Origin: Chalara sp. BL73
Taxonomy: Eukaryota; Ascomycota; Leotiomycetes; Helotiales
Assembly: GCA_918026815.1 (NCBI GenBank)
Contig: CAKJVC010000058.1
Location: 310,001-374,000 of the forward strand
Direction: 5' to 3'
DNA: 64,000 nt
The notes under the pieces are model-generated. The model was not told the DNA's origin, did not search any database, and saw nothing but the letters and a program-made list of their open reading frames with translations. Each line of letters opens with the position of its first letter. Position 1 is the first letter of the stretch. The position numbers and the translations under genes were made by a program. Shown piece after piece: positions 24,304 through 36,200 of this stretch.

Positions 24304-24708
24304 TCAAATATCAAAGAAATCTAACATCTCTCAGCCTTGTTTAGTCGAACTTCACCTTTCCATTGCACATCATTTAAACTTCTTTGGCAGATCACCTCGC
24401 TTAGCCTAGCAAACCTTTACATACTCTGCTCCTTCCAGTTCCTCTTTCACCTACACTATCTTCTCTATACCTCGAACTCTTTTTTTTTAAATTCGCTTAT
24501 CTTGCTGTGAAGGTACGTTCAATCATCTCTTGGCTGCTTTCACGAAAATCCGTCAAAGTTTCATTTATAGTCATGTTCCTCAGTCTCAATAGCTTAGGGC
24601 TTTGAAGACCGATTCGGGATTCTCTATCATGCTAGCGGTGCATGCAACAATAATCTTGCACCATTGCCTTCATTTACATTAGAGACAACAGTAGCTGACT
24701 GATTATAG
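24304..24708. promoter_or_regulatory. Spacer with likely 5'-leader intron of the SET gene
   Basis: Pyrimidine-rich tract at about 24410-24500, then GGTACG (about 24512) as a possible donor and CTGACTGATTATAG directly before the ATG at 24709. This suggests a 5' untranslated intron ending at the start codon. Confidence 0.4.
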
Positions 24709-26190
24709 ATGGAGTCCAAGACCGAGGAGGTTGTACCGGCCCAGTTGACTGAGGCACAAGTAAAAGCCAGGGCTGCGACGAGAAATGGAACTGCAAAGAA
24801 GTTGGAGGAGAAGGAGCCGGCTGAAAGTATGAGCGCCACGACTATCAGCAATAACAGCTCTTCGCCAACAAACGATGCTGTTGTCTCCTCTTCTACACAT
24901 ATTGCCGAACCTGCTCCTACGCGCCTATTCAAGGTCAAGCCATCTCCAGGAAAGGGGCTCGGAGTCTTCGCTTGCCGGGATATCAAAAAAGGTGAAGAGA
25001 TCTTTCGTGAAGCACCATTGTTCGAGACAAGTGCACAATGGCTTTGCATTGAGGCAAATGTGGCCATATTGCCAGAGGATAAGAAGCGCCAGTTCTTCGC
25101 ACTCCACGGCCAATGCAATTGCCATAAGACGCCCTGTGATGAGACAGCTGTGATGAAGATCTGGGACGTGAACAGTTTTGATATTAGGGGAGCATGTAAG
25201 TGCTTATTCAAGACAGCTTTATTATGACCACGTCAAGTCATTTGCGGGATCCATTCCAATTGATAGCCAACCAACTTGCCACTTCCTTCAGCATTCGGTC
25301 AATTACAACATACCCAAGGAAGAAGGCAAATGTTTACCGACACAGAGCACTTTACTGACCTTAGAATTGCATAGTAAACCTGAACGATAGCTCCAGAGTT
25401 GTACGTACCTACCTTACTGCCTCAAGGCTGAATCATGCTTGTTTTGCAAACGCCACATGCAAGTTCACAAAGAATAACTACATCATTTTCCGAGCCGCTC
25501 AAGAAATCAAGAAGAGTGAGGAGATCACGCATGATTATATGGGAGCCAGATATTTCGCGGCCAGCTACAGACGTCATATCCTGCAAGAGAAATATGGCTT
25601 TGAATGTGGCTGTGATGGTTGCGTTAATAATCAAAGCATGGAATTATCTAATGAGCAAATGATGGGAAAGCTGGTGGAGCTCACTAATGAGGTGAACATC
25701 CTCGAAGGAGACAAGAATGGCGCGGAGGTACTCGGACTTTACACCAAAGATGAGCTTAGAACTTTCGACTTTGTCGGACAATGGTCCAACCGTATTCTGC
25801 AAACTATAGACAGTTACTTGACTGATAAGGAAGTTTTGAGATTTGCATTGTATGCTACTCTCTACTCCCCCACCCAGAAGGTTGGCGAAAGCCTCATTCA
25901 GAAATTCGTTGAGATGAAGATTCACAAATTGCTGGAGATCAACTACCAATTTGGTCTAACCCAGGATGCTTTGGACAGGTGTGAGGCAAAAACAGCGGAA
26001 AAGTTCATGGTTGTGATGAAGCAAATGGGTTGGGCCAAAAAAGAGGGTCTGCAAGAGAGGATTGACGACCTGGTACGCCAGGGCATAGTCACTCGTGCAC
26101 CAGGTGAGTTGCGAAGATTAAGGAGCATTATATATATATAAGCTAACTTCGGATATCATAGGTCCTGAAGAGCGGTATATTTTTGTTTGA
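24709..26190 (+). CDS. SET-domain protein, putative lysine methyltransferase
   Basis: Exons 24709-25195, 25381-26103 and 26162-26190, total 1239 bases, 412 residues. The N-terminal 70 residues are charged. The SET domain begins at KPSPGKGLGVFACRDIKKGEEI (split here as KPSPGKGLGVF and DIKKGEEIFREAP). It continues with RLNHACFANATC, the pseudoknot NH..C motif, and EEITHDYMG with the conserved Tyr. The post-SET zinc motif CGCDGC follows. The helical C-terminal region resembles SMYD-like/SET5-like fungal proteins, but I see no MYND finger. The 185-base first intron is longer than average and could hide a small exon. Histone or non-histone substrate unknown. Confidence 0.8.
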
Positions 26191-26750
26191 GAGATGATTT
26201 TCAAAAGTCAGCCTTCCATGGCTTCCAGTCATTTCTTTCACCGGCTTTTTCGCGTGTTGCGATGCCTGCCCAATACAATTCATAATAACAGAGAGTGCTT
26301 ATAAGGCAGAGCTGATATCTCATGGGATGTTGTTCACAAAGGGACATTCATAGATAATTTTGCCCTCAATGCAAAGCTAGATAATCTCGACCACAAGTAG
26401 TCTTTCTCTCCATCTCTTTTATTCGGCGTGATGTTTACATGCTTTTTACCCCTCGAACACTAAAGCTACAGAGGCGAAAATGGTTTGTCATAACACTAAT
26501 GATTAATATAGCTGAATATAGAACTGCCAACTGTAGAACGATACTTTGGCGAGCCTCGCCGCTTGAACTCAGTGTAAAAATCCAAACGTTCTCCGTACTG
26601 CGCAATAGCTCCAACTCCGCACATCAGTTCCGCCTTGCACCAATTTGTACCTTCGAATCTCATGCACAACTGCTGAACTTTCCCACTCTCTCCACATACT
26701 CAATAACTTATAACCAAAGACCCGTCATAGAGCACATCTGTTCCTTAAAT
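26191..26750. other. Intergenic, no gene seen
   Basis: Spacer upstream of the J-domain gene. The frame of that gene stays open back to 26439, but the upstream part looks like a leader, not protein. Confidence 0.5.
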
Positions 26751-27632
26751 ATGTCCATCAGCATCTCCCAGAACCTGGCAGCGCACCTCAACAGCACAGC
26801 CAACTACTACGCCATCCTGGGCACCACATATCTCGACTTCTCCCCAGAAAAGCTCACCTGCCTCTTCCGTCGCGGGCTCGTCAAATACCACCCTGACAAA
26901 GCTGGCTCGGCCTATTCCCAAGAAACCTACGAGCAATTCCGGATGGCGTACGAGGTATTAAAGAACCCCGATTTAAAGAACGTCTATGACTTGAACTGGA
27001 AGAAGCGACAGCGCGAGGGGGTAGCGAGGCTGAGCGGGGCGAGCAAGGATAAGAGGAGCTATAGCGAGAGGAGGCCTAGGGAGAAGAGGGGCTGGGAGAA
27101 GGCGAGACAGGCGAGCGCGGAATTGGAACGGGCCAGGAGCGGAAACAGGGCGGAGGAGAGGGCGAGGGAGCAGGAGGAGTGGCTGGAGGGAGCAGAGAGG
27201 GCCAGGGCGGAGGACAGGTCGAAGGGGGATCTTCGCTCAAGGTACTACTGGGATCGATACCCCGACGCGTCGCCATCCTACCGGCCCAGCGGATCATGGA
27301 ACGCCCCCCCTTCTTCTTACGCATCCCCGTCAAAGAAGCCGAGTGTGCCTCTTGATGCACCTAGTGGAGCCGACGCGGTCCACCACATCCCTTCTCCGGG
27401 AGCGCTTGAGGACGAGATGACGGTGGTGTTGAATGTCAGGCTGAGTAAGAAGGAGAGTGGGTGCGCGTGGAAGAGGGAGTTTCGACTGGGGTATTTGGGA
27501 GGTCATAAGTTGGTTGTAGAGAGTACGGGGGCGACGGAGCATGGCTGGGAGAGAAGGTATGGTGGACTTGGAAGAAGAAAGGAAGAAAGTACAAGGGGGG
27601 ATGTGATTGTTCGTGTTCATGTTCTTGATTAA
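26751..27632 (+). CDS. J-domain (DnaJ/Hsp40) protein
   Basis: 293 residues from the ATG at 26751. The J domain lies at about residues 18-82 with NYYAILGTTYLDFSP, the catalytic HPD in VKYHPDKAG, and FRMAYEVLKNP. It is followed by a long Arg/Glu/Ala-rich charged region (about 85-165) and a Pro/Ser-rich linker. The C-terminal part (VVLNVRLSKKESG) may be a small beta domain. It should stimulate an Hsp70 ATPase; neither Gly/Phe region nor zinc finger is present, so type C. The frame is open upstream to 26439, but the internal ATG starts the domain with a short natural leader and is preferred. Confidence 0.8.
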   Translation: MSISISQNLAAHLNSTANYYAILGTTYLDFSPEKLTCLFRRGLVKYHPDKAGSAYSQETYEQFRMAYEVLKNPDLKNVYDLNWKKRQREGVARLSGASKDKRSYSERRPREKRGWEKARQASAELERARSGNRAEERAREQEEWLEGAERARAEDRSKGDLRSRYYWDRYPDASPSYRPSGSWNAPPSSYASPSKKPSVPLDAPSGADAVHHIPSPGALEDEMTVVLNVRLSKKESGCAWKREFRLGYLGGHKLVVESTGATEHGWERRYGGLGRRKEESTRGDVIVRVHVLD

Positions 27633-28349
27633 GGCGTGCCGAGAACCGGTTGAGATCGTGTCGCGCAAGGCTGGTATGTCATGTTTAATTCCGGTCTTTT
27701 CTGGATGGTAAGATGTTTGTATGTCTTTCCCCCCTTCCTGTTGATTGTATAAGCTCAACTGATACTGTTAGACATATATAAGGATTTCCTGGAGAGACAT
27801 AACTGTGTTGAATGTATATATCAGAATGAGGGATCTCGAGTTTATTGGCTGCGATGAACTAGTCTTTATACGTTCTTTAAGGATGTATGCTTGTATAAAA
27901 CAACCTATAGTAAAACCTGTCAATATACTTGGTAATGTCTATTTGTTTACATGCCAAGCCGCCCCCCTAATGACTAAGTTACAAGCGGTGCCTTTTTCCC
28001 GACGCAGCTTTTTGGGGCGAGTCATTTTTGCCAGGGCATAATAATCTCATTAAAAGAAGCAGCATAACTTTGAGTGACACAACGAAGGCAAGTCCTTTGG
28101 TATGCACTTTGACTTGCACGTATTTTCGAATTGACTCTATCGAGATACTAAACACTAACACGACCAACCTGCGTCCCGGTATACTGCAATAAATGATGCA
28201 TCTTTACTTCTGGTGTAAAGGCAGCGCTTGAATATCTCATCTATCATCTCCGATGCATTGTGTATCACAGACATATCCCTCCCGCGTGAGAGCCTATCAT
28301 ACCATACTCCATATGCCAAACACCTTAACTCCTCATTTACCATTTTTGA
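27633..28349. other. Convergent intergenic region, no gene seen
   Basis: 717 bases holding the 3' flanks of the J-domain gene (+) and the PRPP synthetase gene (-). Confidence 0.5.
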
Positions 28350-29513
28350 TTAAGCACCAGGAACATTATTGAAGAGGAAGCTCACACTCTCTCCGTTGTG
28401 AGTTCTTCTGATTGCTTCTGCAAGTGTTGAGCTGATATCCATAACTTTCAACTTTCCATCTTTCCTATCACCACCAAGTCTCTCATATTTATCCCCTAGA
28501 GGAACAGTATTCGTGACCACAACCGTTCTTAGTGATGATCTTTGTATTACATCGATGGCATTACCCGAGAGAATACCGTGCGTCACGATCTTTTGAGTTT
28601 GTTAGCTTCGGTTCTTGGAAAAGGCACGATTCTCTAAGTGCAGGGAATAAGAACGTACGGCAACGACATCTTTGGCGCCATTACCCATGAGAGTAGAAGC
28701 AGCTTTGGCAAGAGTGCCACATGTATCTGCCATATCATCAACCAAAATGCAGGTCTTTCCTTGCACGTCTCCGACAAGCACCATGCGTGAGACTTCATTA
28801 GGACGAGCTCGTTCCTTGTGAATAAGTGCAAATGAAATGTTTAGACGGTCGGCAATAGATGTTGCTCTATCTCTTATTAGCATCCTATTATCTATATCCT
28901 ATAACAGAGACTGTACCTCTTGGCCCCTCCAGCATCAGGACTGACAATGACCAAATTATCATCGCCTTGCTTGCCTAAGTTCTGCTGGATCCATTGGAGA
29001 GTGCTTGGCTCTGCATAGAGATTGTCTACTGGAACATTAAAAAAGCCCTGAATTTGAGATGCATGCAGATCCATAGTTATAACATGATTGCATCCAGCAG
29101 TCTGCAGCATATTTGCAATCAACTTGGCAGATATTGGAGCCCGGGACTTGTCCTTTTTGTCTTGTCGGGCGTAGGGGAAGTTTGGGAGGACAGCAGTAAT
29201 TCGTCGAGCCGAGGCAGTTTTGCAGGCATTAATCATGATGAGAAGCTCCATGAGCCCGTCATTAATGTCGCCAGGAGCAGTGGATTGAAGAATAAAAACT
29301 GGTATTGGTTAGGTGAGTGCCATGAAGAATCTTATAGAGGTGACGGGTACCATCTTCGTCTCTAACGCTCTCGCCAACTGTGACACTCGTCTCCTGGTTC
29401 GAGTAGTTTAAGCTCATAGTTTTTGCTAGCTCAATTCCAAGACGATCTGCCACCAGCTTAGCCAGCTGAGGGTGGCTGTTGCCCGTGAGGAGTTTGATAG
29501 AATTGCTCGTCAT
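28350..29513 (-). CDS. PRS: Ribose-phosphate pyrophosphokinase (PRPP synthetase)
   Basis: Makes 5-phosphoribosyl-1-pyrophosphate from ribose-5-phosphate and ATP, precursor of purines, pyrimidines, His, Trp and NAD. Exons 29513-29351, 29298-28917, 28866-28659 and 28589-28350, total 993 bases, 330 residues. It begins [13 protein letters not shown]. The ATP/Mg site region is [12 protein letters not shown], the catalytic flexible loop follows SPDAGGAKR, and the PRPP-binding loop is [12 protein letters not shown]. The C-terminal segment [21 protein letters not shown] is typical ([10 protein letters not shown] visible). Length equals the family norm. Which yeast paralogue (PRS2, 3 or 4) it matches cannot be settled here. 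Confidence 0.95.
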
Positions 29514-30214
29514 TGTGAGGGAGAGAAAGAAGGCGCAAGACGTAGCTTGAGTGTGTTGTTGCTACTGCTGTTGTCGCCTTATTGTAGTTTGTGAGTGCCT
29601 TTCCTCTGGTTCCGCCGAAGAAGTGGTGGACTGTTGCACAACCACAGTTGGCATGAATTTCTAGACGCGTTTACAGTACGCTTTTTGCTCTTCCGGTCAA
29701 AAAATTGAGCGGGGCTAATGCCGCCAAGTTTTGCCAGCAGTGGGGATCCCCCTCCCCCTGCATTCTCCCATATATACTATCACATAAGACAGAGTACACG
29801 GCACGTTAAACTTGGATTCAATAAAACCCCAGAGCGCGATTCATATACGTGGAAATGTAACATCAAGGATGGGTAGTAACTAACTGTGTTGCTAAAAGCG
29901 CCAGTCATCAATTTACGATGCATAGTCTATCATCTATCATACAAGGTTATCTTTCCCATACCAATCAATCAGCCTAGCCCGTCCTTCTCCCAATTAATGC
30001 CAGAGTAATCCACAAACGACCTGCACTTCGCTGCGAATTCTGCTGCTCATATTGTTGGAAGAAAGCATTCGCTCCATCTGCCGATAATGATCTCCCAGTC
30101 CTGGAACACCAATGCAAAATACGGATCGTAAATGAAAAAAGCGCCACAAATGCTGATCAAGACCTGCCATGCATGTGTGATATCATGATGAGAAAGAGAC
30201 ACAAAAGGTGGAAA
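29514..30214. other. Intergenic, no gene seen
   Basis: 701 bases with the promoter of the PRPP synthetase gene and the 3' flank of the HECT ligase gene, both on minus. Confidence 0.5.
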
Positions 30215-33200
30215 TTAGGCGAAGCCGAAGTAAGAACTGCCAGCGGTGATGGCGGTAAGCACTTGAGAGCGGAGGGATTCGTAGCTTTCATACTCTGGGA
30301 GATCAAGTTCTAGCAAGTGTTAGATAGGGAACAGATATAGGTGTGGATAGGACTTACGATTAAAGCATGTATGGGAACTTGGAAGTCGGTCTTTACTTCC
30401 GTAGTCACGATGAATGTTGAATCGACTAAACCCATTCATACCTTCGAGCTCCTTGAATCCATTCAGAGGGACTTTGCTGGTACCTGTGACAAACTGCAAC
30501 AATTTGGCTCGCTCTTCCTTGTCATAGGAACGGACTGCTCGCCAGAACCATTGAATTTGAGGAGAAGATGCCGTATAGTTCTGGTATTCAGTATTGCTCT
30601 TCCAATCATCCACATCAATCTCGGGCAGGCCTGAAATTAACAATTCCAATTCTTGCTCATTGAAGATAGCGACAAGTTCGGCCGGAATGATGTCATGGAA
30701 GCCTATTCTTCGTTAGTTCGCCAGCATCTTTTCCAAATAGGGGGACAAACTGACCCTTCAAGAACTCGTCCAACTGCTCTTTGACCGATCCAGTGAGCTT
30801 CCATTCCACCATGAGACGTACGTATTCTGCCTTGTTACCCTCAGTAACAGCGATATTACGGCCGTTTGGAATGAAATCAATGGTTTCGACCACACCAAAC
30901 TTATCATTGTCCACAGAGAAAGTCTCAGAAATGATATCAGTAATATCATTCTCTAACATCCAGACAAGAGACTTGTAATATTCTGGATCTAAGGATTCCA
31001 TGTCTTTTAACGAGACAGCCTTGCCCAGAATGCGCTTATAGACAGCTCTGCTGAAGTGGCAGTCCAAGACACGATTTTCATAGAGCGCCTTGCCAATGAT
31101 GCGCCCGATAAATTTAAAGAACATTAGATGCTCCTCATTGACACTACTCAATTGATTTGGATGGAAAGTCGTGCGATCAGATGAGACAGGGATGAATAGT
31201 GCATAGCCAGGGTCGAACATTTGCCGGGAGAGAACTTGGAACCATTCACGGGTGACACCACCAGCGTCAACGCCCTCCTCGCCATGAAATCTAATGCTGA
31301 GCTTTCCATACTTCATTTGATCTGCAGTTTGGAAATATAGAGATTTAAATGAGTCATGGAAGACCTGTTCTCGACGAACCGATAATTGGAGAGGTGGGAA
31401 ACTTTGGCGAGTGGTGGAGGTTTTGTTATGGATGCTACGATTGAAGTAGTTTCGCTTGTTATCGAACTCTAGTACTTTTGGATTCTTGACCAGGAGAGAG
31501 AACGTCCCGGACATTAGCTTAGGGGAATGTCGAACGAGATCGTTCAGGATCTTTCGGTGCTCCTCAGTGAAAGAAAAGAACAGGTTATCCATCCGCGACT
31601 CTGGATCTGGACTCGTAATTGTTGCCTTTGCAGGTCGTGCGGCGGTCGCATCTTTCGAAGTGGTATTCTTGCATACCACCATGAGAGCTTCAATAAGAGG
31701 AAGAAGAATAGTGGCCACACTCAGCATATGCTCCCGTTGTCGGATGGCACTAAGACATGCGCTAAGCTTCTCCCACATAGGCCCAAAAGTAGAATTTTCA
31801 TAGAGTGATGAGAGGAGATCCTGTTTCTCCACGATCTGAGACGAAGATTCGCCATCTGATTCTGGTCCGTTCGGTTGGTCTTTCTTATCGCGCTTAGGAT
31901 CAAAAAGATGATCGAGTGCTGTAAGGACGCGCAGAAGCTTATTCTGATCAGAGCCCCCGGGTGAGAACTTGGCTAGTGCGACCCCTTGAATCTCAGTGCC
32001 GGTGGCAGCCTTTTGAATCTGAGGAAGCAACTCTTCGAGATCAACTAATATCAGTTCTCCAAGGCCCTGTGCCTTAGAGATGAGTTCACGTCCAAAAGCG
32101 GCTTTCGCTCCCGGTATGGCTGACAAGTTCTTGATTGTGGAAAGCGTCTCACGGAAGGTTCTTGAGCTACACTCACGTGCAACAAATATATTGATGACCA
32201 ACTTGAGATTCTGTTCGGGTATGACTGGTGGAATTACTGGACGGGGTTGTTTCTTTTCAGGCTCATTGGATTCGGGCCCAGATTTGGAAGGTTCCGAAGT
32301 AGCTGACTCCCCATTTGCAACAGTGTTACCCGTGGTACTATCCACAACCGAGACGGCAATGGCAGCAGGGTCGCTTGTAGAAGACTCGTCAAGCGATGAG
32401 ACAGCTGCGGTCTCAGTTGTAGGAACTTCGCTTTTCTTGATCTCCTCAAGTTCCTTTTGTTTCCTATGTAACGCTTGTAGAGGCGAAGTTATTGCACTTA
32501 GTAACGTAGAAAGGAGTTCCATCACCGCTGAGCTTTCCATTATCAGACTACGATCTAAAAGACTGAGCAGCGAATTGATGGCAAATCTTGAAGACTTGTT
32601 TTCCTTAGCCTTCCCTTTCTTGCTCGCATTTCGCTTCAATGCAGCGGGAGTATCATGTTCAGTTAAGAAGAACGCGGGAACATGGGGATTAGACCGAGTC
32701 AAATGCGCGAGTGCTGCTAAACATTGTTGAACAACCATGAGAGGAGATGCTTCAGAGATTGTTTGTGTCGGTGTCAGATTGAGAGAATTGCTCATGCCTG
32801 TGAATGTCCTCTTTAGCTGCGGTGTCTTAGGATTGCTCTCTGTTGGTTGCTTAGCTCTCAAAGATAGATGGGCAAAGCTTCTCTCAACGGCTGATATGTC
32901 AAGACTTCCGTCTTGAAGAATATGTAACAAAGTGATAAGTACTTCCGTACGATTTTGGCGATTCATAGAAATATTTTCTAGCACCGCGTTCAGAGCTGTC
33001 CGAAGGCTTTGATGCTGGAATGTGAACATCATTCGCAAGAGAGTCGCAATGCCAGACTTGTCCAACATTTGTACAATTGCTTTTCGTGGAGGACGTTGAA
33101 GAATTACTGGAGATATGCCAGATTGAGCATCGTTACCTCTACCAAATGGCGGGCGATTCCGGGTGAGGGAGCTGGAATGAACGTGTCCAGGATGTGGTTG

Positions 33201-36200
33201 AATTCGCTGGGCGGCTCGGGCCTGCTCTGCAAGCTCTCGTGGAAGTAGATTTAACATATCTTCATCTTGCTCCATAAGAACTTGTTGTCTCAAACCCGGA
33301 GGAAGTGTTGCAAGTATGCTTGCGGCGTCCATATCAGGTGCTACAGCACCGCCAGAAGCTGCAGCTTGTTGGCGACGTTGCTCTTCTCGTTCACGCCGAC
33401 GTCGGTCTTGTCGTTCTTGTTGGATGATCTCGTCACGGATATCATCTGGCAGGGCATCCAAGAATTCCTGATCAATTTCCGAAGGTTGTGCACCGGTTGC
33501 AGCTTGTTGCTGTCGTCGCTCTGCAACAGCTGACATGATGACCTCCTCCCGAAGGTCTTCTGGGAGCTCGGCAAGAAAATCTGCATCTATTCCGAGGTCT
33601 GTGATATCTAAAGACTCGCCTCGGATAATCGTTGTAATTCGAGGTCTATCTGCGGCAGGAGCCTCGTCTGCTAGTCCGCTATTTGTTGGCTGGTCCTCGC
33701 CCTCTATTCCTTCCATAGCATCGGATGCATCTGCGCCGTCAACATTCGATCTCGACTCTTCACCTCTTGTAGCGAGATGTTCTGCAGCAGCCCGTTCAGC
33801 AGCTTCGCGTTCCTCCGCCTCCTTCTTCTCCCGTGCCAACTTTTCTTCTGCTTCTCTAGCTTCTCTAGCTAAACGTTCTTCCTCCTGTCGCTTCTTAGCC
33901 TCTTCTTCTAATTTCTTTACTCTCTCCGCCTCCGCGGTCTTCTGCGCCCTATCAGCTTCTACAGCAGGGGGCACAAGCACGGATTCAATTGCAGTCTTGA
34001 CGTCCATGACCACATGAGTCAGATCACTCCCAAACAAGATTTTAGCTTCTTCCATCCACCTAAAGGCTGTAGATTGTGGTGTAAAGAAATTTGGACTAAG
34101 AGGCTCATTGGTGTCACGACGAGATTCATTTCTATCGCGTCTTGAGATACCAGAGAACATAGCTGAGAATTCTCTTGGCATGTCACCTGGGCCTGAGAAG
34201 TGGAATTGTAAGCCACCTCCGTGTCGTGCAATAGAGCCTGGCATATCTGGTAAGGATCGGATCATGTCAAAGAGTGCGATGGTGGCTGGGCTCGAAGCAC
34301 CTCCACGGGTTAGGTCTAACAAGTCCATAAGATCACGAGATTCATGGAGCTCAGCTGGAATGAAACCTGGTAAGCCAGGTATGCCTCCACGCTGATTTGT
34401 CCCATCTAGCCGACCACCAGATCCATTGCGTTGAAGCAGAGGGTTTGTGCCGTCATCTGCCGACTGCGGGGGTGGCGGGCCATTTCTATGTGATCGATGA
34501 TATGGCCGATATTCCGGGCCGCCTAATGCGTCACGATGAGGCCAAAGAGGAAACCCAGGTAGAATACCGTGGCGAGGACGAGATCCACGGGTGATTATCA
34601 CTGGTGGGTCTACATCGCCTTCCCAGCCAAAGGGAACAGGAATACCATCTCCCGTGAAACCTTGGCCCATGAATATTTCTTCTTCATCCATCTCGTCCTC
34701 CTCATCCTCATCCTCGTCATCGTCGTCATCGCCCATAATATATTCAGGGGCAATAGGGTCATCGCCATCCTCAATATGTGCCGTGTCACGCTCACCTCTC
34801 TCAGCCTCAAACTCGGCCTGAGCCTCTTCTTCGGCAGTCTCGTCTTCCATGCGTTGAAGAATATCCATGGGATCACCATCGCCAAAAGCGCGGACAAGGT
34901 CATTGATTGGTCCGAAGTTGCCAAAATCCCCAAACGGGATCATACGCTCTGCCACTTCATCCTCGTCTTGGGCTTGACCCTCATAGTCTTCTTCGTCATC
35001 CTCGTTGTCTTGATCGCTGCATGGATGACGTCAGTAGTTGTCGCTATTGAAATGCATACACTTAGAAGTGGTAATAATACTTACTCATCATCTTCTGGAT
35101 CTGTGTCCCATCCTTCCATCTCCATCTCGTCCTCTCCAATCTCCTGAATATCACCAGCCTCATCAATCACTTCAACACGGGCATCGTCATCTTCAGAATC
35201 GTGTTCATCATCGCTCGATTCATCATCTTCGTCATCCTCGTCATCATCGTCGTCGTCTTCCATAACGACTTCGATGTGACCGTGATGATCACCGGAAAGG
35301 CCCTCAATTGGGCCCATACCCTCAATATCTTCATCGTCACTAATATTATCCTCCGGGTCTTCCTCTTCTTCCTCGTAATCCATCTCGTCTGCATACTCAT
35401 CATAATCCATAGCCTCGTCATCATCCTCAGATTCAGAAGGGGAATCTTCTTCCCGTCCAGGTTCAAACATGCCCAAGGTAGAATTTCGGAACAAATCAGG
35501 TGTTTCCTCACGATTGTCTTCGACGTCTGAAACGGAATTTGAAGCGATAATCTCATCTTCTTCTACTTGACCAGGAGGTGATGAGATGAGAGACAACTCA
35601 CTCAAGGTGACAGCGGTATTAGTAAGCGATTTGAGGGGGCGTAGGATTTGTTTGATGGTGCGTTTGGCGCCTGGAAAGTTGAGATCTACGTCAGCGATAG
35701 ATGTCGTTAATGCGGCAATGAATCCCTTCTCATACAAGAGGCGGCGTAGTTGCCTTTGAGATGTATTTTGAACAGATCCAATGGTAGAACCAATGTTTTC
35801 CTTGCCATTCATGAAGTGGCCGATTAGCTCTGCAAGAGAATACATCCGAGCATACTTCTTGTCCAGTTCCTCGCTACTCGCACTTGCATCCTTGTACGCT
35901 CTCAAGACATTATCCAGAACGAAGCGGCGGACAAATAATAGATCTGGCTCGTCATCGGGATCCGATTGCTCCCTATACTTTTCAACTAAGTGCTCACCAG
36001 TCTTTGATAGGAGAGCTGTGAGGACCGAGTCGGCCCAGAAAGATGTGTTCATCTTCTTTCGCAGTGATATAGAGTCGGATTGTTCCAATGTTCCAATTGG
36101 CAACAAATCTCTCAGCAGATAGTTCACAACATTAGCCCGAGGCTTTGATGGAGTCATCGGTTGCGGTGGTGCGCTCCGCTTGAAGTTGATGAACTCAATC

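Noticed and set aside
24627..25211. 194-codon minus-strand frame
   Set aside because: Antisense of the first SET-protein exon.
26439..26750. 104-codon upstream extension of the J-domain protein
   Set aside because: Composition looks like a leader, and the conserved domain is complete from the ATG at 26751.
32080..32730. 216-codon plus-strand frame
   Set aside because: Antisense shadow of the HECT ligase.
34569..35147. 192-codon plus-strand frame rich in Val/Ile
   Set aside because: Antisense of the acidic tract of the HECT ligase; Asp/Glu codons read backwards give hydrophobic runs that mimic membrane segments.
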